Both the position numbers and the translations under genes were made by a program. Below the pieces are notes generated by a model that saw nothing but the letters and a program-made list of their open reading frames with translations, had not been told where the DNA came from and made no database searches. From UBA9715 sp045629845 (GTDB lineage Bacteria > Actinomycetota > Coriobacteriia > Coriobacteriales > Eggerthellaceae): a DNA stretch of 18,773 nt. The stretch is taken from assembly GCA_045629845.1 (NCBI GenBank), contig JAZQRZ010000090.1, positions 1-18,773 of the forward strand, read 5' to 3'. Positions 14,295 to 18,773 of the stretch are shown here, piece after piece; within the stretch, counting starts at the first letter, position 1; each line of letters opens with the position of its first letter.

Positions 14295-16799
14295 TTGAAG
14301 GCAGCAAATGAGGATCGTAAAAAGCGAGCTGCAACGCGCCGTTATCATGCGGTAAGAATCGTGTTGTTTGCGGCAGCCTGTATCTGTGCTGTCGTGGGCA
14401 TCATGATGCTAACTATGGCTGGTGACCGACAGATTCGTTCGGAAACGGTTTCGAGCGAGCTTCAGCGTTCCGAGTCTCAGGCCGATGTGCTGCTCATTAT
14501 GTCTTACAACGATAAGGACCCCTTGACGCCGCTTGCGCGCAAGGGTGTGGTCGATGTCATGAACGCTAGTGGTGTTTCGATTGACGTCGAGTATATGGAT
14601 GCAATCAACTGTCCCAAGGGTAGTGCAGCGTATCGCGCCTGGGTTAAGACGCTGGAAGAAAAGATAGGCGATGAAAACCCTTACTTTGCGGTAATTTGCT
14701 GCGATGATGAGGCGCTTACCTTTGTTGAGGAAAACCACGAGGGACTATTTGCGTACACACCTGTTCTTTTCTTCAATATAAATGATTTCGACCATGCCGA
14801 GTCTATTACCAATACAGGGTATGCGACTGGCATTATCGAGCAGGGGAATGCAGATCAAATGATTAACCTTGCTCGTGAGTTGCGTCCCAATGCTACTAAG
14901 TTCATGGCTGTTATCGACAGTACTCCTTCGGGCGTCGGTGACCGGGCTCAGTTTGAAAAGGCGCTTACGGAAATTGGCGCCAAGGCCGAATACATTAATG
15001 CTTCGTTGTTAACGCGTGAAGGCCTTCAGCAGCGTCTGGCTAAGGCCGATGACAATACCATCGTCTTCTTCCTTGATGCATTTAATGATGTTTCAGACAA
15101 CGCGTATACGCGCGATGAGAGTGCGCGTTTTGTGTCAGAAGCTGCAGGTCAGCCGGTATTTGGTGTTGGAAGTGGCGGTGTGGGTGAAGGCCTGCTGGGC
15201 GCAACCTTTACCGATCCAGAAGCTGCTGGGCAGCGCACTGCTGATATGTGCATTCAGGTTATGAATGGCACAAGCCCGGGGCATATCGACCTGGTAACCG
15301 AAGGTGTTGGGGGCTTCGTGTTTGATGCACCCACCATGGAAAAGTACGGTATCACCCGCGCGCAGCTTCCCTCCGATGCGGTTGTTATTAACCAGGTTGG
15401 TTTTAATCCTGAATCCTTTACGTCGATGGTGCCGGCATTTGCACTGATGATTGCTGCTATCGCGTGTATTTTGATATTTGCCCTTATGGGTTATCGTCAT
15501 TCAGTGCGCAATACGCGTGAAATTATTAGTCAGAGTAACGACTTGAAGCATCGTTTCTATCATGATCAGCTAACCGATAAGCCGAATTTACAGTGGTTTA
15601 AGCAGTTTATGTCTGAGCCAGCCAATTCCGAACGTCTTGAGGGTCTTATTGAGATTGACTTTGCAGACTTCGGCGACATCAACGACTCATATGGTCAGGC
15701 AACGGGCGACATTGTATTGAAAGAGTTCGCCCAGCGCTTCGAAGATGTTAAGGGAAAGCTATTCCTTTTGCGTTCGACGGGTTCAGAATTCCTTCTGGGC
15801 TTTGACCGTACGATACATGCAGATGGCCCCGAATTGCAGCAAGTTGCGTACCTGTTGGATCAGCCAATCATTATTGATGACACGGTCATTGACGTTGATG
15901 CGCATATCGGCGTTTCGAATCTTTGTGATGCAGGCAACTTAAATGATATGGTTACTGGCATTGACCTGGCGGTTCGTGAGGCAAAACGAAACGGGTCGGC
16001 GAATCTTCCAATGTTCTATCACGAACGCATGAAGCGTGATTCGGAAGAGAAAATTGGCGTTACGACAGAATTGAAGCAGTCAATCAAGGATGAAAGCTTT
16101 ATCGTGCTGTATCAGCCGCAAGTTTCAGTGCGCTCGGGCAATGTGTGCGGCTACGAGGCTTTGATTCGCATGAAGGACGATGTGTACTACCCAGGTCAGT
16201 TTATTCCTGTGGCCGAGATGTCGGGTCTGATTATCGATGTTGACCGCATTGTGACCAAGAAGGTTGTGCAGCAGCTTGCCCAATGGAAGGCTCAGGGTCA
16301 GCGTGTTGTGCCGGTATCGATTAACTTCTCGGCGGTGCAGCTAAGAGATGAAGGCTACATCGATTTCTTACTTGATTTGCTAAGGGAATACAACGTGCCT
16401 CCTTCGTATATCAAGATCGAGATTACTGAAAGCTTGTTGCTGGATGACGAAGAAGGCGTTGACCGCTTGCTTGATCGTTTAGGTGCGGTTGGTATTAAGG
16501 TGGCGCTGGACGATTTTGGTACTGGTTATACGTCGCTTTCGCGCGTGGCAACCATGCCTGCTGAAGTTGTGAAAATCGACAAATCGCTTGTTGATGAATA
16601 TGCAATTCCTGGCAAGGAAGGCTTCCTTGATAATCTGGTTCGCCTGATTCATGACCTGCGTAAGGTTATCGTTGTCGAGGGCGTGGAAACATGCGCTCAG
16701 TTGCAGATTTGTGCCAGCCTGGGCTGCGACATCATTCAGGGCTACTACTATAGCAAGCCGCTTCTTCCCGCTGCCGCTGCTGCTTATCAGCCAGAATAG
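14295..16799 (+). CDS. Membrane sensor with SBP-like domain, degenerate GGDEF and EAL phosphodiesterase
   Basis: This protein has 834 residues. Transmembrane helices lie at ~21-42 and ~378-400 and enclose an outer domain (~62-370) that resembles ABC-transporter substrate-binding proteins of the PF04392 type. A GGDEF-like domain follows (~418-575); its signature is TGSEF (495-499), so diguanylate cyclase activity is unlikely. The EAL domain (~590-830) keeps E621 ('EAL'), N677, E709, D739/D740 ('DDFGTGYTSL'), K760, E795 and Q815, which predicts active c-di-GMP hydrolysis. Ligand binding outside would thus control c-di-GMP inside. TTG 14295 is supported by GGAG (14284-14287), 7 nt upstream; no better in-frame start is near. 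It follows the surface protein, whose display or adhesion might be controlled by it. Domain calls are sure; ligand and target are inference. Confidence 0.9.
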   Translation: MKAANEDRKKRAATRRYHAVRIVLFAAACICAVVGIMMLTMAGDRQIRSETVSSELQRSESQADVLLIMSYNDKDPLTPLARKGVVDVMNASGVSIDVEYMDAINCPKGSAAYRAWVKTLEEKIGDENPYFAVICCDDEALTFVEENHEGLFAYTPVLFFNINDFDHAESITNTGYATGIIEQGNADQMINLARELRPNATKFMAVIDSTPSGVGDRAQFEKALTEIGAKAEYINASLLTREGLQQRLAKADDNTIVFFLDAFNDVSDNAYTRDESARFVSEAAGQPVFGVGSGGVGEGLLGATFTDPEAAGQRTADMCIQVMNGTSPGHIDLVTEGVGGFVFDAPTMEKYGITRAQLPSDAVVINQVGFNPESFTSMVPAFALMIAAIACILIFALMGYRHSVRNTREIISQSNDLKHRFYHDQLTDKPNLQWFKQFMSEPANSERLEGLIEIDFADFGDINDSYGQATGDIVLKEFAQRFEDVKGKLFLLRSTGSEFLLGFDRTIHADGPELQQVAYLLDQPIIIDDTVIDVDAHIGVSNLCDAGNLNDMVTGIDLAVREAKRNGSANLPMFYHERMKRDSEEKIGVTTELKQSIKDESFIVLYQPQVSVRSGNVCGYEALIRMKDDVYYPGQFIPVAEMSGLIIDVDRIVTKKVVQQLAQWKAQGQRVVPVSINFSAVQLRDEGYIDFLLDLLREYNVPPSYIKIEITESLLLDDEEGVDRLLDRLGAVGIKVALDDFGTGYTSLSRVATMPAEVVKIDKSLVDEYAIPGKEGFLDNLVRLIHDLRKVIVVEGVETCAQLQICASLGCDIIQGYYYSKPLLPAAAAAYQPE

Positions 16800-16971
16800 C
16801 CTGTTTGTTACATGATTCGGGCACGCTCCGTGCGCCCGCCCTGCACGGCATACTATGTCCCATATGTTTCTAGACCTTTCTGGCAGGGGAGTACTCTGTG
16901 CGCTCACGCCGCAAGCTATGCCATGTCCCACATTCATCCCACTGTCATTTCAAATTGGTTTAAGCGAGGAA

Positions 16972-16980
16972 TGATATACT
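16972..16980 (+). promoter_or_regulatory. Extended -10 promoter of the coiled-coil protein gene
   Basis: TGATATACT gives TG-n-TATACT, a good extended -10, about 50 bp before the start codon at 17030. There is no strong -35. The stretch 16800-16970 upstream holds a short bulged GC hairpin (16819-16836) but no gene I can support. Confidence 0.5.
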
Positions 16981-17029
16981 TTCCATCGGAATCGAAGCGA
17001 GCTATGTGTTGTCGAAAGAAAGGAACATC

Positions 17030-18217
17030 ATGGCCGATCGCGATATCACTATTCCTATGGGTCCTGACCGTACGGGTGAAATTAAACTGCCTCCCATCGA
17101 TTTTGGTGATGCTGGTCCGCAGGAAGATTATCCTGTTGATGCGCAGAACGGCGCTCCTGCTGATCCTTTGGCCGAACCCGCTCCTGAAGCTTATGCAGCT
17201 TCCAACAATAACGATGTTGCTTACGCGGGTTACAACGACCGCTACGAAGAGTTGGCTGAAAAGTACAACATTGGCGGCTTGACAGAAGAAGAAGCTACTG
17301 CCCAGGGCATGGATGACGTGCAAATGAGCTTCTTGGCTTTGAAGGATTCTATTGGTCAGGGCCGCGAATTGAAGGCGCGCGAGAAAGAGCTCGACGATTT
17401 CGCTGAGCAGCTCGATGCTGACCGCGAAGAACTTGAAGATCGCGACAACATTCTGGCTAACTACCAGGTCATGGTTACCGATCTTGATAACGTTATTGCG
17501 CAGCACACCGAGCAGCGCGAAGCTCGCAAGGCTGAATTGGCGCAGATTACGGCCCAGCTGGAAGAAACCACCGAAGCTTTGGGTCGCATGCGTGAGTATC
17601 ACGACGGTCAGATGGATCCGTTCGAGAAGAACTTGGGTCGTGCTCGCGCCTATGCTGATCAGGCAAAGAACGACGAACGCAGCCGTAAGTCCGAATTAGG
17701 CGCCGCTGAATCCGAGCTTAAGCGTGCGGCTTCTAGTGACGACAACACTATGGCAACTGCTCGTCTTGAACAAGTTCAGGCTGCCTATGACGAAGCTTGC
17801 AGGCGCAGTGAATCTGCCAAGGAAGCACTGGACGAAGCTCAGCGGGCCTATGACGATGCAATTTCTCAGGTCGAGCAGGCTGAAGCACCGCTCGAGCATG
17901 CAATCGAGGATTTCGAAAAGCAGTCTGAAGAGCTGAAGGAAAGCATCAATCGTTTGGGCGACGATATTTCTATCGCGCGCAAACGCCGTCAGTATTGCGA
18001 CACGGTGTATCAGTATCCCGAGGAAACAGAAAAGCTGCGCCAAAACGTACGCGACGACGAGCAAAGGATGCTTCAACTTGATGCCGAGGCCGACGACTTG
18101 CGCGAACGCTTGTCGCAAAGCAAGCAGCAGTCGAAGAAGGCCAAGATTGCAATCGGCATTCTTATCGTGCTGATTATCGCCATTATCATTGCCTTCGTGG
18201 TGGTCATGAACCGATAA
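17030..18217 (+). CDS. Coiled-coil protein with C-terminal membrane anchor
   Basis: This protein has 395 residues. The N-terminal ~70 residues are acidic, Pro/Ala/Asn-rich and probably disordered. Residues ~75-100 form a short hydrophobic/acidic motif ('YEELAEKYNIGGLTEEEA'). Residues ~105-365 are almost continuous heptad-like coiled coil, rich in Glu, Lys, Ala and Arg, with few Pro. The last ~25 residues are one very hydrophobic helix after 'SKKAK', ending in 'MNR', so it is a tail-anchored protein with its bulk in the cytoplasm. ATG 17030 has AAAGGA at 17019-17024; an in-frame GTG at 17006 lacks a good SD. It is monocistronic, with its own promoter and a strong terminator. I do not recognise the family; a structural or cell-envelope scaffold role is only a guess. 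Confidence 0.85.
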   Translation: MADRDITIPMGPDRTGEIKLPPIDFGDAGPQEDYPVDAQNGAPADPLAEPAPEAYAASNNNDVAYAGYNDRYEELAEKYNIGGLTEEEATAQGMDDVQMSFLALKDSIGQGRELKAREKELDDFAEQLDADREELEDRDNILANYQVMVTDLDNVIAQHTEQREARKAELAQITAQLEETTEALGRMREYHDGQMDPFEKNLGRARAYADQAKNDERSRKSELGAAESELKRAASSDDNTMATARLEQVQAAYDEACRRSESAKEALDEAQRAYDDAISQVEQAEAPLEHAIEDFEKQSEELKESINRLGDDISIARKRRQYCDTVYQYPEETEKLRQNVRDDEQRMLQLDAEADDLRERLSQSKQQSKKAKIAIGILIVLIIAIIIAFVVVMNR

Positions 18218-18241
18218 GCTTTGGTGATAAGTAGTATTTGT

Positions 18242-18267
18242 AAGGGCGAGCTTCGGCTCGCCCTTTT
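18242..18267 (+). terminator. Intrinsic terminator with UUCG loop
   Basis: A 10-bp stem (18242-18251 with 18256-18265, core GGGCGAGC/GCTCGCCC) is closed by a C(TTCG)G tetraloop and ends in TTTT. It lies 24 bp after the coiled-coil gene. Confidence 0.94.
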
Positions 18268-18287
18268 AGTTATAGTGTTGATAGGAG

Positions 18288-18310
18288 ACCTAAGGGTTGG
18301 TCCCATAGGT
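18288..18310. promoter_or_regulatory. Inverted repeat before the SpoU-type gene
   Basis: ACCTAAGGG (18288-18296) and CCCATAGGT (18302-18310) pair over 8 of 9 positions around a TTGGT loop, 31 bp before the TTG start. It could be a leader hairpin or an operator. No T run follows, so it is not a terminator. Confidence 0.35.
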
Positions 18311-18341
18311 TGTGTGTGAGCTCATTTTAGCGGAGGCTTGC

Positions 18342-18773
18342 TTGATAGAGCGTTTAACAGATTTGTCAGATCGCAGGTTGCGGCCGTATTCCGGTATGAC
18401 TGATGGCCAGCTGAAGCGCGGTGAGGGCTTCCGTCGCGATAACCCGCAAGGCTTGTTTATTGGCGAGTCTGCGCGTGTTATCGAGCGCGCGCTTGATGCT
18501 GGTATTCGTCCCAAATCGCTGCTGGTTGACGACCGCTGGCTTGAGCATGACCGCGACATTGTTGAGCGCATCGAAGCAACATACCCCGAAACACCTTTAT
18601 TCTTAGTAAGCGCCGAGCAGCATCACGAACTAACTGGCTACGAGGTTGTCCGCGGTGCGCTTGCCTGTTTCGAGCGGCCTGAGCCGCGTAGCGTGGCGGA
18701 TGTGCTGCAAGGCGCGCATCGCGTTGCGATCTTGGAAGACATTACCAACTACGCCAATATGGGTGCCATTTTC
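18342..18773 (+). CDS. SpoU/TrmH-family RNA 2'-O-methyltransferase, N-terminal part
   Basis: A 144-codon open frame runs off the window end. The first ~115 residues look like the substrate-binding domain of SpoU methylases ('GLFIGESARVIERALDAGI', 'LLVDDRWLE'). The end, 'ILEDITNYANMGAIF', matches motif 1 of the SPOUT fold (usually 'VEDVxNxxNVGAIFR'). Such enzymes methylate ribose 2'-OH groups in tRNA or rRNA with S-adenosylmethionine. The N-terminal substrate domain makes an rRNA or tRNA target equally possible. TTG 18342 has CGGAGG (18331-18336), 5 nt upstream; an in-frame GTG at 18312 has no good SD. The catalytic knot lies beyond the window. Confidence 0.85.
   Translation, partial: MIERLTDLSDRRLRPYSGMTDGQLKRGEGFRRDNPQGLFIGESARVIERALDAGIRPKSLLVDDRWLEHDRDIVERIEATYPETPLFLVSAEQHHELTGYEVVRGALACFERPEPRSVADVLQGAHRVAILEDITNYANMGAIF

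Noticed and set aside
16855..16930. Two copies of ATGTCCCA 68 bp apart
   Set aside because: An 8-bp match with no further extension or symmetry could easily be chance.
16812..17282. 156-codon plus frame in the spacer before the coiled-coil gene
   Set aside because: It overlaps the start of the real gene, lacks an SD, contains the promoter and has irregular composition.

Overview
The window is a gene-dense piece of a bacterial chromosome, mostly on the plus strand. It has near-balanced base composition, clear Shine-Dalgarno sites, several GTG/TTG starts and many intrinsic terminators. The mix of families (archaeal-type class I aldolase, SARP-like regulator, LytTR regulator, zinc-ribbon and coiled-coil membrane proteins, upp/uraA) would suit a moderate-GC Coriobacteriia/Eggerthellaceae-type actinobacterium. 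That placement is an inference with low confidence. I see no insertion sequence, phage gene, CRISPR array or integrase.

Positions 1-2088 hold a tight three-gene envelope operon: a PRC-barrel protein, a VTT/TVP38-type membrane protein and a TM2-domain protein. Positions 2161-3111 hold an archaeal-type class I fructose-bisphosphate aldolase with its own promoter and terminator. Positions 3264-4619 encode a zinc-ribbon membrane protein with a serine-rich linker and an outer domain. A tRNA-Leu(CAA) with promoter and terminator follows (4736-4819), then a non-coding, inverted-repeat-bearing spacer and an M20 dipeptidase of the PepV/Sapep type (5050-6480).

Positions 6481-8101 carry a LytTR response regulator, preceded by three direct half-sites exactly 21 bp apart, and facing upp across a bidirectional terminator. 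upp and uraA diverge from a 77-bp spacer and form a uracil uptake/salvage pair.

Positions 9857-16799 look like a signalling and surface module. It contains a response regulator-like winged-helix protein whose phospho-acceptor Asp is replaced by Glu, an 1113-residue surface protein with two divergent ~290-residue repeats and a Pro-rich stalk, and a sensor with a substrate-binding-protein-like outer domain fused to a degenerate GGDEF and an apparently active EAL domain (c-di-GMP hydrolysis). The spacers between these genes carry inverted repeats and a possible pseudoknot. Co-function is inferred from proximity only.

Positions 17030-18217 encode a long coiled-coil protein with a C-terminal membrane anchor. 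The window ends inside a SpoU/TrmH-type RNA methyltransferase that starts at a TTG (18342).
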